A stretch of DNA of 64,000 bases from Benincasa hispida (Eukaryota > Streptophyta > Magnoliopsida > Cucurbitales > Cucurbitaceae): assembly GCF_009727055.1 (NCBI RefSeq), contig NC_052350.1:18922136-18986135 (forward strand). Reading direction: 5' to 3'. Of the stretch, positions 1-11,466 are shown piece by piece. The position numbers and the translations under genes are program-made. The stretch's first letter is position 1, and every line of letters starts with the position of its first letter. The notes beneath the pieces are model-generated. The model ran no database searches. It saw nothing but the letters and a program-made list of their open reading frames with translations, and had not been told where the DNA came from.

Positions 1-1979
1 GGCGATAATTTTTCAACATAGAAACACATGATCACGACTATTCTAATCATTGAGGATCTCATGTTTGCTCTTACGGAGGTCTGTCCTCCTATTTGACCTC
101 CAAATGTTGCTCGAAATGTTCGGGAGGCATACGAACGATGGACACGGGCAAATGAGAAGGCCCGAGCCTATATCTTAGAAATTCTTAATGACGTCTGGTC
201 AAGAAGCATGATCCCATGGTCTCAGCGCGTGAGATCATGGAGTCCTTACGGGGGATGTTTGGACAACCGTCTGAACAACTCAAACATGAGGCTCTTAAGT
301 ATATATTCAGCTCCAAAATGGAAGAAGGAACCTTTGTTCATGAACATATACTTAACATGATGGTCCACTTCAATGTGGCGGAGTCGAATGGGTCTACCAT
401 TGATGAGGGCAGCCAGGTTAGCATAATCCTGGATTCTTTGCTGGAGAGATTCCTACACTTTGTTAGTAATGTGATTATTAACAAAGTGAAATATAACCTT
501 ACAACTCTCCACAACGAGTTGTAGACCTACCAATATTTACTGAAAAGTAAGGAGAGGAAGAAGGTTAAGGCAAATGTTGCTTCATCTTCAAAGACGTTCC
601 ATAGAGGTTCGACCTCAGGAATGAAGTTTGTATCTTCTACTTCTAACTCTGCAAAAGAGAAGAAGAAGAAAGGTGGTAAGAGGAAAGGGAAGGCACCTGC
701 TAACCCGCCACCTGTCGCCCCAAGAAGGCGTACGCTGCCGGTTGAAAAAGGAAAATTTTTCCACTGCAATCAAGATGGACAGTGGAAGAAGAACCGTCCT
801 CGCTGGCTGAAGGAAAGAAAGGCCGCCAAGGCTAAGGCCAAGGTAGATAAAAGTAAATATGATTTACTTGTACTTGAAATATGTTTAGTGAAGAATGATG
901 ATTCTGCCTAGATGATTGATTCGGGTGCCACTAATCACGTTTGTTCTTCTCTTCAGGGGATTAGATCTTGGCGCCAACTGGAGGCTGGTGAGATGACGAT
1001 GCGAGTAGGCACCGAGCTCGTCGTCCCAGCTATGGCAATGTGAGGGATCTAGTTATCTTCACAGAATAGGTGTCTAGTTTTACATGATGTATATATTGTT
1101 CCTGAACTAAAGAGGAACCTTATTTATGTAAAGTGCTTGTTATAATGTAAATACACTCTTTCTTTTAATGTAGATAAAATGTTTATTCATAAAGATGGTG
1201 TTAATATTTGTACAACGTATCTAGAAAGTAACTTGTATGTGCTAAGACCGTTAGCCATAAGTTCCCTCCATAATACAGAATTGTTTAAAATTGCCGTAAC
1301 TTAATCTAAACATCAACGAATTTCTCCAAAAGAAAATGCCCAACTTTGGCACCTTCGATTAGGGCACATCAATCTTAATAGGATTGAGAGATTGATGAAG
1401 AATGGACTTCTAAGTGAGTTAGAAGAAAATTCTTTACCGGTGTGTGAATCTTGCCTTGAGGGTAAGATGACTAAAAGACCTTTTACTGGAAAAGGTTATG
1501 CCTCTTGAGTTAGTACATTATGACCTTTGTGGTCTTATGAATGTGCGAGCTCGAGGTGGCTATAAGTATTTTATCAGTTTTACTGATGATTACTCTAGGT
1601 ATGGGTATGTTTTTCTTATGCAATAGAAGTCTGAATCCTTTGAAAAGTTCAAAGAGTTCAAGGCTGAAATTGAAAACGTATTGGATAGATGGATTAAAAC
1701 ACTTCGATTGGATCGAGGTGGAGAGTTTTTGGACTCGGCATTCCAGGACTAATTGATAGAACATGGAATCGTTTTCCAACTTTCAGCACCGAGTACACCT
1801 CAACAGAATGGTGTAGCGGAGAGGAGAAATAGAACCTTGTTGGACATGGTTCATTTGATGATGAGTTACGCTTCCTTACCAAACTCGTTTTAAGGTTTCG
1901 CAGTGGAGATTGCGGTATACATACTCAACTGTGTTCCTTCCAAGTGTGTTACGAGAACACCTCTCGTAATTTGTAAACC
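1..1979 (+). pseudogene. Ty1/copia gag-pol remnant (element A, 5' part)
   Basis: This is a decayed plus-strand Ty1/copia polyprotein, visible by joining frames across stops and indels. In order it shows a gag domain (best open stretch 216-524), a zinc-knuckle region near 765-805 whose CCHC pattern is damaged (the expected His is Gln and the last Cys is Arg), a GAG pre-integrase segment (about 900-1480) and an integrase core (about 1490-1970). The integrase keeps recognisable DDE surroundings: HYDLCG, RLDRGGEF and GVAERRNRT. In-frame stops at about 910, 1626, 1750 and 1892 show it is not functional. The left end is cut by the window edge. The right end stops abruptly inside integrase at about 1979, where minus-strand element B begins. 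Reverse transcriptase sequence of the same orientation and family resumes at 14900, so A was split by an insertion or rearrangement. The family is assigned from motif recognition, not from a search. Confidence 0.88.
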
Positions 1980-3338
1980 TTGTACACATTATTATTAATA
2001 AAATAAGAGTAATTTTATTTGCATTTACTCATATCCAATAAACAAAGAATCATGGTTATTGTATGTAAACTTAAGCATGTATATGAGATATACAAGTGGA
2101 TCATGCCTTAAGTAATAATCTAAAAGGTCTGTATGCTTCCTATGGTGGGGTTTTAAATCTACATGACATACTGTATGCACATAAGAGATTTATTTAATTA
2201 TAACATACATCACATGCATAAATAATTAAACACTAAATGATATGATTTTAGTTTTGGCAAAAACAAGCAAACAAAAACCTAATTATTACAAAACAGCTTT
2301 TGAATGCTACCGGACTGCTCGAACTACTCCAAAATGAATCCAAACAGCTTGAACTGGACCCGAATCCTCTAAAATGGACCAGCCAAGAACCATTTGAGGC
2401 TGAACCAGACTGGACTTCAAGAGAATCGGTCGAACCGGCTGTTCTCGCTCCATGCTCAATATCTCGCTAAGGCTTATGATTTAGCATTAACGACCATCGT
2501 CATGCGTTTGCCTGATCGTTTAGTGTTCGTGTGATCGTGTAGCAGCAACGCATGGCGCCTGACCAAACTACACGATCGTGTAGTGTCTTCCTTCTATCAC
2601 ATAGTGTCATCGTATAGTGTTGGACAACGCTACACGATCGCTTAGTGTCTAACACTATCATGCAGCTCCATCATCTAACACCAGAAAAATACTACATGAT
2701 CGCTTAACGCCATCATCTAATGCTTGAAGTTGATCATTTAGCGCTTGCACAAAGGTAAGCGATCGTGTAGTGTTATTGCATAGCACCTCGATGCATCGCT
2801 TAGTTTCCGCACAAAAGTAAACGATTGTATAGTGCTATCGCATAGCTTTACAACGCCTCGTTTAGCTTCAACCCGAAGCTACATGATCGTGTAGTGCTAT
2901 TGTATAACAATACAACACATCATTTAGTTCTCACATGTATATGATCGTCTAGCGTACAACACTTCATCGTTCAACACTCAAAGCTACACGATCATCTAGC
3001 TTTTCTTCACATCGTTTAGTGCCTGAAGCTAAACGATTGTTTAGCACTGAACCTCAACAACGATATGAACAGAGGCTGATAAACTAGAATATGCAATGCG
3101 GTCTCTTCACTTGTTTCTTCGATTACAGCATAATTTCAACTCTAATGACTCCAAAAAAATTACAGACTCTTAGGAACACATAAGCTCATCAAGCAAGAGC
3201 CAATTACAAATTTAAATGAGAAATCAAAGAGAAATTAAAAGCCAAAACTAAAAAAACCATATCATTACAGCAGTTTCATATAACTCATATAAAAAACCCA
3301 CCACACCAAAATTAAACCGAATTGAATGCTTATATGAT
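1980..3338 (-). mobile_element. Copia element B, second leader segment (B2), non-coding
   Basis: This stretch has no credible ORF. Read on the minus strand, it lies just downstream of a tRNA-Met-type primer binding site (3339-3350), so it is retroelement leader sequence. It aligns by eye with 11830-12836: both carry a 'cctatggtggg..ttttaaa' block, then AT-rich sequence, then a long array of CGATCG-type motifs (2500-3060 here). The low-coordinate end meets element A integrase at about 1980 without an LTR terminus, so this end of B has been truncated. Confidence 0.6.
2500..3060. repeat. CGATCG-centred degenerate palindrome array, leader copy 1
   Basis: About 560 bp are packed with variants of a short motif close to (C/A)GATCGT(G/T)TAG(C/T), spaced every 20-45 bp. 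One occurrence, at 2567-2584, is a perfect 18-bp palindrome, ACTACACGATCGTGTAGT. Spacing and sequence are too irregular for a simple tandem satellite. The same motif type recurs in the adjoining LTR (3780-4060) and in the second B leader (12040-12510). Confidence 0.75.
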
Positions 3339-3350
3339 GCTCTGATACCA
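3339..3350 (-). other. Primer binding site (tRNA-Met type) of copia element B2
   Basis: On the minus strand this reads TGGTATCAGAGC, the standard plant copia primer binding site complementary to the 3' end of initiator tRNA-Met. Two bases separate it from the TG..CA-type LTR edge at 3353, which fixes the orientation of B as minus. Confidence 0.85.
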
Positions 3351-3352
3351 AT

Positions 3353-5198
3353 TGTTGGAATGTATTAGCACGCAGTAGAAGCGACGGGGATCGATATGAA
3401 GGAACTCTTTAACAAAGAGCATACATGAGCACGTTCAGATCTTTCCGATTTCATTATGACCGAAATACCACACACACATTCTAACAAATAGTTATGCAAT
3501 TAAACATTAATTAACAGCATGCTTTTATAAATAAAATACAAATGATTGAGTTTACATACTAGTTGAAGACTCTCTTCACTTCGAACTCAACGTAGCAGAA
3601 GCTACCCTCTACGATCTTTATCGCTCAACAAAACAATCGACTACGACAGCACGATCATCTACACCAACGATAGCAACACGAACAAGCACGAGCAAGTAGG
3701 AGTGGGGACGACACCACCACTTAGATCCCTTGGTATTCTCGAAGTGAGAATCCAAAGCGTGGTCTTTGGTGAATTTGGTAGAGGTAGAAGGAATGGGTTG
3801 ATCGTGTAGACGATAAACAAGTGAGAGAGAAGGCTATCGTATAGCGGATGCTTATCGTTTAGAGAAAGCTACATGACCGTGTAGGTTTTAGTAAGCGATC
3901 GTTTAGTAAAATGTAAACGATCGTTTAGAAAAAATGGCACGCTAGGCAGTCGTTTAGAAAAGCTAAGCGATCGTTTAGAGAAAAGCGTGCGCTCGTTTAG
4001 AACCTGGGTGTGCGATCGTTTAAGCGATGGGGTTCTATCGTATAGGTTCTCAGCTAAACAATCAAGACGTTTTCACACCACGAGCGATTTTTACGAACCT
4101 TTTGCAAAATGAAACAAAATTTCATTTTATTCTTTAGTTACAATAACCGAATATTGAATTTCCCACTAACGCACGATCGAGGAGAAGATTTCAGCCAATT
4201 ATCACATAATTAACCAATTTAATTAATAAATGAATACAATCATATTATATTCTTACTTTATAGTTTGATATCATATATCTACTATAGTAATTTCTCCTCC
4301 ACTTGATATAAATCATATTTATATCTAATTTCCTCCAAAATAATGTATCTCATATATTTAGTCAATTATATCATATATAATTAACCAGTTCAGTTATATC
4401 ATACATAATCGAACTCTCTCTTGTCAATTTGAACATTTCAAACTGACCTAAAAACTGATTCTCGACTTTATCCAAGCTACTTAGATCAGTGGCTCGAAGC
4501 TCCAACGGTACGTGAATAGCGACTAAACTCTTTAGCCATGAGATCCACCATCCGTTAACTGTCAGACATTCCACTGAAGACCAACAATTGAACTCTTCTT
4601 ACCACAGATATATTTCTGCTCCATCAAATATAACCAATCATGAGTATGATGACCTTTCACAGATCCTCGTAAGTACAGCTGGGCCAATGTACCATTTTGT
4701 CACTGTAGTTACATCTCACTCTTTAAGTACCATTGATTCCTCTACTGAATAATACAACATAGTCCAACTATGTGTGAACACCTCTCGGGCTAAGAGAAGG
4801 TGTGTGGCACCACATCATTCAAGCCCTGGAATCAGCCCTTAAGGGAGCTATCTATCTACTTACCCCTGCCTCGGGGAAGGAGTGAATTCCATCTTGTGTA
4901 GCTGAGTTCTCAGCTCCCAAATCAGACGAATCCCCAAAATGGTAGGTTTGAATCGGCGACCTGGCCACTCACCCATACAAATCAAAGGACCGCTCTCAAT
5001 GGTAGGAGTTCCCAATTCACTAAGGATTGAGGTCATGTTACCTATGGTCATCCTAGTGAAGTGAAGTCTCTGTCATGAATGGTGTTATATAACGAGATGT
5101 TAACACTTCTTGGTCAGGTCTTATAAAAAATTTTTGTATAGGACACCCCCACTCGCATGTCCCCTACACGAATGATCAGGATTAGACCATCTGTGACA
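3353..5198 (-). mobile_element. Copia element B2 LTR (truncated at its U3 side)
   Basis: The LTR begins on the plus strand with TGTTGGAATG, next to the primer binding site. It aligns along its length with the second LTR at 12851-14899 (for example 4560-4760 with 13930-14120, and 5045-5190 with 14425-14575). It is cut at about 5198, where it runs directly into minus-strand gag pre-integrase sequence and so lacks the terminal ~320 bp present in the other copy. A cluster of CGATCGTTTAG motifs lies at 3780-4060. ORFs inside it (4371-4574, 4860-5051) look like chance. Confidence 0.75.
3780..4060. repeat. CGATCGTTTAG motif cluster inside B LTR
   Basis: Within about 130 bp (3895-4025) the exact core CGATCGTTTA occurs four times, each followed by G or A, with further near-matches on both sides. 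The equivalent part of the other LTR (13280-13420) has decayed versions. These resemble the leader arrays, so the motif type was amplified in two separate parts of the element. Confidence 0.75.
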
Positions 5199-5668
5199 AG
5201 TACAAATAGTAACACCATCTTTATGAATAAACGCTTTATCTACATTGAAAGAAACAATGTATTTACATTGTAACAAACACTTTACAGAAACAAGGTTCCT
5301 CTTAAGTTTGGGAACAATATGTGCCTCATTCAAAACTAGAAACCTATTCTGTAAAGCTAACTGGAGCCCTCAGATTAGATCCTGGCGACAGCTAGAGGTT
5401 GGTGAGACGACGTGCCCGGTACCTACTCGCATGTCATTTAGGCTGGCCAAGATGTAAGCTCGAGGCTTCTCGTTCTCCCGTTTCCATTTCTCATATGCCT
5501 CTCAAACATTTCGAGCGACGGTTTGAGTTGGAATAGGAGGACCCTCCTTCGTAAGGACGAACCGGAGGTCATCGATGATAAGTTTGTGTTTATCGTGTTT
5601 TTCCAACTAGCGTAGTTATCGCCAGTCAACTTATCGACGGTGAAAAGAGCTAAAGTAGCGGTTGCCAT
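5199..5668 (-). pseudogene. Ty1/copia gag and pre-integrase remnant (element B)
   Basis: Read on the minus strand, a gag start lies at 5668 (N-terminus MATATLALF followed by a VDKLTGDNY-type start of the copia gag domain). The frame is open to about 5438. Most of gag, including the zinc knuckle, is missing: gag sequence jumps at about 5430 to the pre-integrase domain (5121-5333), which ends near 5199 against the truncated LTR. A 43-bp stretch at 5371-5413 is inverted relative to its flanks. The rest of pol is absent. It is clearly non-functional. Confidence 0.82.
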
Positions 5669-6826
5669 TTTAAAAGTTGTTGAAAACAAGAACAAACTTA
5701 AAAAGTCTATTTTGCATTACCACTTTTAACATCAATTTTAGGTTTTAGCAAAATAGTTCTAATGTACCCTAAGTGAAATGACATCTATTTTGCAATGATG
5801 CCCCAGCAAGGCAGGACAAATGTCACCGTTGGGGTGATCAAGTGCCCTTTCACTGGATGAGACATTCTCAACCATTAGACAGAAACAGCTCTTGTAACTG
5901 TCTCTAACAGTCACCATTTTTCAATCCAGAATTTGTTAACAACCTTAACAATTTTGCGTAAGTGTAACCCCTCACTTTAGGCCCTAGAGTCCTGCCCAAA
6001 TACGTCCACCATAGGGAAAAATAGATTAGGACAAGAGACTAAAGCAACCTTATCCTTTTCAAGAGATCAAATAAAGAGTTGTGCAAATACTTCCATCCTT
6101 TAGAGAGACACTTCCAGGTGTGCCTCGATGTGATGAACAAAAACGTTATCTAACCTAATGAGAGAGACCGTGGGATATGTGGTCATACATCCCGCTCCCA
6201 CTTACTATGAACATTCTCTTCATTCACCTTGGTATTGACCTATCTAACACCTTCCTTTAGGGGAACATTCCCAGGGTGCCTCGAAGCCGATGATAGATCT
6301 CACGATGTGAACTTTTAGGGAGAAACATGTAGGTTTAAGTGAAGTCTCATATACTCCAAGTACTTCCCACTGAATGTTCTACCTAGAGTTTCATTAACTT
6401 AGACAATCAGGCTACCGATTTTATCTAAGTTAGAGTTTAATTTGCTAAAAAAAAACTCTTGCTTTTGATAATTAAACAAGTTCGAATCAAGTCTTATGAA
6501 ACATTTTAATAGATTATCATCAAATTTGCATGCATGTAGCAAATCTATCTAATTCACTTTTCCAGGTAGGTTCCCAGGTAGGGATGTTTCGTTTCCGTCA
6601 GCTTAAATATCCCAGCCTAGATAGAACCCACCTTAGAAAAAAAGGTCCCTTATAGATAGATTTGATACATATTTAATCTTTTATTAATCAATTTAATCCT
6701 ATTAAACCGATTAAGAGATTAAATTTAGGTTTCTAATCACATTAGAACCGTGATCTTAGGTCTATCTTAATCAAATTTTAAAACTCTTTTAAAACGTGAT
6801 TTAAGCCTAAGATGTCTTTCTTATTG
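5669..6826 (-). mobile_element. Copia element B leader, proximal to gag (non-coding)
   Basis: This non-coding sequence lies upstream of the B gag start. It is similar to 22800-23578, which lies at the same position upstream of the element E gag: both share 'gcaaaat..ctaatgtaccctaagtgaaatgacatctatttt' (with small differences) and the following blocks. It is interrupted at 6827 by element C and continues at 11472. Confidence 0.65.
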
Positions 6827-6831
6827 ATTTT
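6827..6831. repeat. Target-site duplication ATTTT, left side of element C
   Basis: The five bases ATTTT directly precede the left LTR of element C and are repeated at 11467-11471 directly after the right LTR. A 5-bp duplication is usual for LTR retrotransposon integration. AT-rich sequence lowers its weight slightly, but both LTR edges independently support the position. Confidence 0.75.
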
Positions 6832-8439
6832 TATGGGTGGAAAAGGGAGAGTAAATATGCGTGCATCTTATGATATGCGTTGATCTCCATGTATCGATGG
6901 TCATGCGTTGGACTAAGAAATATGCAATATGCGTTTAAGAATATGTGCGATGACCATGCGTTCCTGCAACAAGTTTTCTTGCTTTCTCGCCAAGTATAAC
7001 GAGAACGCAAGTTTCTCGAGATGATCCGAGGTCGAACTCAGGGACTTGTAACTAAATGTTGCGAAGTAATGCGTTTGAGGCGATGAATAAAAGAGAAAAA
7101 GAAGTTAAAAGACTATGCATTACTCCTACTCCTAACTAAACATATTGAGCAATGGAAGTATGACTATGAGAATTGGTAAAGACGCGGCAACGGTTAACGT
7201 GTAATAAGATGCATGGATAAATAAATGGAATGGTGGAGGGGATAAATTCACCGCATCATTAAGCTTGGTCGCAAGGTTAATCCCAGCTCGCCACACTAAT
7301 GCGTCGCACACCTCTCGGTGGTCAGCAACATGCTTATATCTCTATAATGCATGGTTGCATTGAGCATAAGAATATTCCTATCTCTAGGAACACTACTTAC
7401 TTTTCTTAATGAGTTCCACTACTTACCCCCTCGGGCAGTTAGTCGCGGTTAATCAGCTCATAGACAACCATTGCGATAGCTCATAGACAAGCGTTGCTAC
7501 ATCCCCACACTAAGTAAAGAGGATTAACTCACTATACTCGCACAATGCACACCTCTCGGTGGTTTGCTACATGATTCATATCTTCATGTCGCATGATTGA
7601 GTATGCGATAACGCTTGTGATCTTTACTTAGTTCATTGCAATGAAAGTAAGGGATGATAAAGAAGAAGATAATGAAGATGGTGTTGAAGGAAATAAAGAG
7701 ATACATTGATTACAAAATGTATTAATGTCTTAAGCCAAAATGTAATACAATACAGAGATAAGAAGAGAGATGGAGGGCTAGATATAGGCAATCTCTTGCT
7801 TCCATCAGAGGTATGTTAAGGCTGCCTGTGGTGCCATGGATGGGTGATGGAGTAGTCTCTCTCGAGCTCTGTCTCTGGCAAAGCTCCGGTCATCACTCGA
7901 ATGGGTTGAAGGAATGAAGAACTCTCAAAGAATGTCTTGCTCACGCTCTCATCTGTGATCACAAGGATCTTCCTTAAGGTAGAAGCTCGGATACCTTGAA
8001 TTTGGGCTCTAAGGTTTTATTTATAGAGCTCAAACGCTGACAGTATTGGTGGTCCCGCTCTAAATCACTGCCACTTTCGGCGTGGTAGGTGAAATGTCAA
8101 CATCATCTTTTTTATACTTCCAAGGTATGCGTTCATGCTTGTTTTCCGAAGTACCATCGCATTCCACCAACCTTGCAATCACCCTTCTATCATGGTTATT
8201 ACTCTGTAGTCGCAACATCCATGCGATAAACGCATGCGATCAACTTCTGCGATAGCTACAAAAATAGACATGTTGATGCCGAATAACGAATAATATTGGG
8301 TTAGCAGAGATTTTCAGTGCTGATCGACGCAGGTTCACTTTTCACATGAATTCTTAGTATTATCAACGCATATTCTACTTGTTAGCCCTCATAATTCTAA
8401 ATAAAAGGCTACAATAATTTGTATTTCTACCAGTTATCA
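6832..8439 (-). repeat. 3' LTR of element C
   Basis: This copy aligns almost end to end with 9863-11466, by eye at a little over 90% identity. Many differences are C/T or G/A changes inside CG-containing words such as ATGCGT and GCGAT. A TATTTATAGAG string at 8022-8032 gives CTCTATAAATA on the minus strand, a plausible TATA box for the element's own transcript. Confidence 0.85.
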
Positions 8440-9862
8440 CACCCCCAAACTTAGAATCTTGCTTGTCTTCAAGCATGTCTTATACTTAGGAAATTCAAAA
8501 TTCACCCTCTTGCTTTTCCTTTGCGATGACCAGCTTTTCAAAATATAATTCACTCATACCTCTAACCTTGGCAGCAACGCTCTCCTCAACTTTGGCTACT
8601 TCTTCAAAAAGATCTTTTCTAAATTTAAATCTGGCAAGCCTCTGCTAAAATTTTTTTCACTCATTTCAAGCAACTTTGCTTTTAGCTTTTTACAATGCGT
8701 TCATTTAAAACAATTCAAATCCTTGCGATACATTATTAGAGTAGAGCGTTGAACCTGCCTATGCTCTTCGTTTTGCCTTGCCCCCACGGGTGTCATGCGA
8801 ACATCCAACTTCGATTGCGTGCCATATTCAACTCAACTCTTGCCTTAGCTTAATTTGGCTTGCGCTAGACAAAGAAGTTGTCCTTAGCGTTGCATCTTGG
8901 CCACTTACTTTCGTTTTGGCTTACCTGCACGTGTGTCATGCGAAGTATCCAACTAACGGGTAAGTGCCTTTTAATGTGATGGAACGCATTTGCCCAGACC
9001 ACTGCCACCCCTAAACTTAGAAAGTGGCAGTGTTCTTGCCAAAAAGCTAAAAACAAACTTGTTCAGGAATGCGGTAAAAGATGTTTGAGCAGAGGTTTAC
9101 AATATAAAAACCTAGATGTCAAACCTCGAAGAAGTTTGTTAAAGTGAGGTGAGCCTTGTGACGTTTAGTTAGTGGATGGAGTGAATGACAAGTATTTCCA
9201 TGGGTGCTAATCTTTCAACGCAAAGGTAGGCAAGCAGACAAAAGAGAATTTCAGAAGGATAATGCATAAAAGATAACAAGAAAAGAACCTATGAGCAGAA
9301 TAACAGTTGCGACCATAATTTAGAATTCATGCGAACATAGCCATGCGTTAAATGATGGAGAGGACTCTTCCGTTGAAACCACGCTCCGAAGGGAATTATT
9401 ATCGCACCCACAAGGAGCGAGAGCACACCGCATCCAAGAAAGCAGCCATAAATCCAAAATGGCAATAATTAAATGAATAAACTAAACTAGGAAAAGCAAA
9501 GTAAAGATAGGTTAGAAGACGTTCCTGGAGAAATTGGAGCGAAACCACCACAAGGCATCTTCCATGCAGGAGATTGATCTCAACTGCTTAGGTCAAAAGA
9601 CTAAGTCCTGACCATTGAAGCTTCCAGCAATTGTTGGTCGCATGTTGGTTAACACGCTCCTAAGACTGCTTCCAGCTCATGCGACAGTTAGTCTTTCTAT
9701 CTCGGGTTTAATATTGATTTTTGGCGTATCGCCTTCACTCAAATATTGTTTGCAACTTGGTCACACAAGCTACAATATGCCCAAGACTAAAAGGGTGCCT
9801 GCAAAAATACAAAACCTAACAAACTATTAGCTGCCAAGTCCCCAGCAACGGTGCCAAAAACT
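8440..9862 (-). mobile_element. Internal region of element C (non-coding)
   Basis: This 1.4-kb internal segment holds no ORF that resembles a retroelement protein. The open stretches (8778-8963, 8865-9056, 9615-9830) are short and unrelated to known domains. It starts (minus sense) after the primer binding site at 9839-9856 and ends with the polypurine tract at 8440-8455. A second copy of a tract-like string with an added CCACTGCCACC context lies near 9000-9030. Confidence 0.7.
9839..9856 (-). other. Primer binding site, tRNA-Asp type (element C)
   Basis: The minus strand reads TGGCACCGTTGCTGGGGA. The complement of the plant tRNA-Asp 3' end is TGGCGCCGTTGCCGGGGA, so two sites differ, both explainable as CpG-type transitions. 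It lies six bases from the LTR edge at 9863. Confidence 0.8.
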
Positions 9863-11466
9863 TGATGGGTGGAAAAGGGATAGTAAATATGTGTGCATCT
9901 TATGATATGCGTTGATCTCCATGCGTCGATGGTCATGCATTGGACTAAAAAATATGCAATATGCGTTTAAGAATGTATGTGATGACCATGCATTCCTGCC
10001 ACAAGTTTTCTTGCTTTCTCGTCAAGTATAATGAGAACGCGAGTTTCTCGGGATGATCCGAGGTCGAACTCAGGGACTTTTAACTAAATGTTGCGAAGCA
10101 ATGCATTTAAGGCGATGAATAAAAGAGAAAAAGAAGTTAAAAGACTATGCGCTACTCCTACTCCTAACTAAACAAATTGAGCAATAGAAGTATGACTATG
10201 AGAATTGTAGAGATGCAGTAACTATTAATGCGTAATAAGATGCATGGATAAATAAATGAAATGGTGGAGGGGATAAATTCACCACATCATTAAGCTTGGT
10301 CGCAAGGGTAATCCCAACTCGCCACACTAATGTGTCGTACACCTCTCGGTGGTCAGCCACATGCTTATATCTCTATAACGCATGCTTGCGTTGAGCATAA
10401 GAATATTCCTATCTCTAGGAACACTGCTTACTTTGCTTAGTGAGTTCCACTACTTACCCCCTCGTAGTTAGTCGTGGCTAATCAGCTCATAGATAAGCAT
10501 TGCGACAGCTCATAGACAAACGTTGTTATAGCCTCACACTAAGCAAAGATGATTAACTCACTATACTCGCGCAACGCACACCTCTCGATGGTTTGCTACA
10601 TGCTTCATATCTCTATGTCACATGATTGAGTATGCGATAATGCTTGTGATCTTTACTTAGTTTGTTGCAATGAAAGTAAGGGATGATAAAGAAGAAGATA
10701 ATGAAGATGGTGTCGAAGGAAATAAGAAGATGCATTGATTACAAAATGTATTAATGTCTTAAGCCAAAATGTAATACAATACAGAGGTAAAAAGAGAGGT
10801 GGAGGGCTAGATGTAGGCAATCTCTTGCTTCCATCAGAGGTATGTCAAAGCTGCCAGTGGTGCCATGGATGGGTGGTGGAGTAGTCTCTCTCGAGCTCTA
10901 TCTCTGGCAAAGGTCCGGTCGTCACTCGAAATGGGTTGAAGGAATGAACTCTCAAAGAATGTCTTGCTCACGCTCTCATCTGTGATCACAAGGATCTGCC
11001 TTAAGGCAGAAGCTCAGATACCTTGAATTTGGGCTCTAAGGTTCTATTTATAGAGCTCAAACACCGACAGCATTGGTGGTCCCGCTCTGAATCACTACCA
11101 CTTTTGGCGCGCTAGGTGAAATGTCAACATCATCTTTTTTATACTCCCAAGGTATGCGTTCATGCTTGCTTTTCGAAGTACCATCGCATTCCACCAACCT
11201 TGCGATCACCCTTCTATCATGGTTATTACTATGTAGTCGCAACATCCACGCGATGAACGCATGCGATCAACTCCTGTGATAGCTACAAAAATAGACATGT
11301 TGATGCCGAATAACGCATAATATTGGGTTAGCAGAGATTTTCAGTGCTGATCGATGCAAGCTCACTTTTTACATGAATTCTTAGTATTATCAATGCATAT
11401 TCTACTTGTTAGCCCTCATAATTCTAAATAAAAGGCTACAATAGATTGTATTTCTACTAGCTATCA
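9863..11466 (-). repeat. 5' LTR of element C
   Basis: This is the second, better preserved copy of the 1.6-kb repeat, starting TGATGGGTGG and ending CTATCA, followed by the target duplication ATTTT (11467-11471). A TATTTATAGAG string at 11045-11055 gives the same minus-strand TATA-like box as in the 3' LTR. Confidence 0.85.

Larger units (their letters stand above)
6832..11466 (-). mobile_element. Non-autonomous LTR retrotransposon C (4.6 kb, tRNA-Asp-type PBS)
   Basis: Two direct repeats of about 1.6 kb (6832-8439 and 9863-11466) flank only 1423 bp of internal sequence. A primer binding site on the minus strand at 9839-9856 matches tRNA-Asp with two transitions, as in Athila-like Ty3/gypsy elements. 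A G-rich polypurine tract (minus-strand TTTGGGGGTG) abuts the other LTR at 8440. Both signals put transcription on the minus strand. LTR ends are TGATGG and CTATCA (the left copy has lost the G of the initial TG). No gag, protease, reverse transcriptase or integrase is visible in the internal part, so mobility would have to come from another element. It is inserted in the leader of copia element B. Confidence 0.85.

Noticed and set aside
2500..3060. Possible CRISPR-like or satellite array
   Set aside because: Units vary in length and sequence, there are no conserved repeats with unique spacers, and the array sits in a plant retroelement leader.
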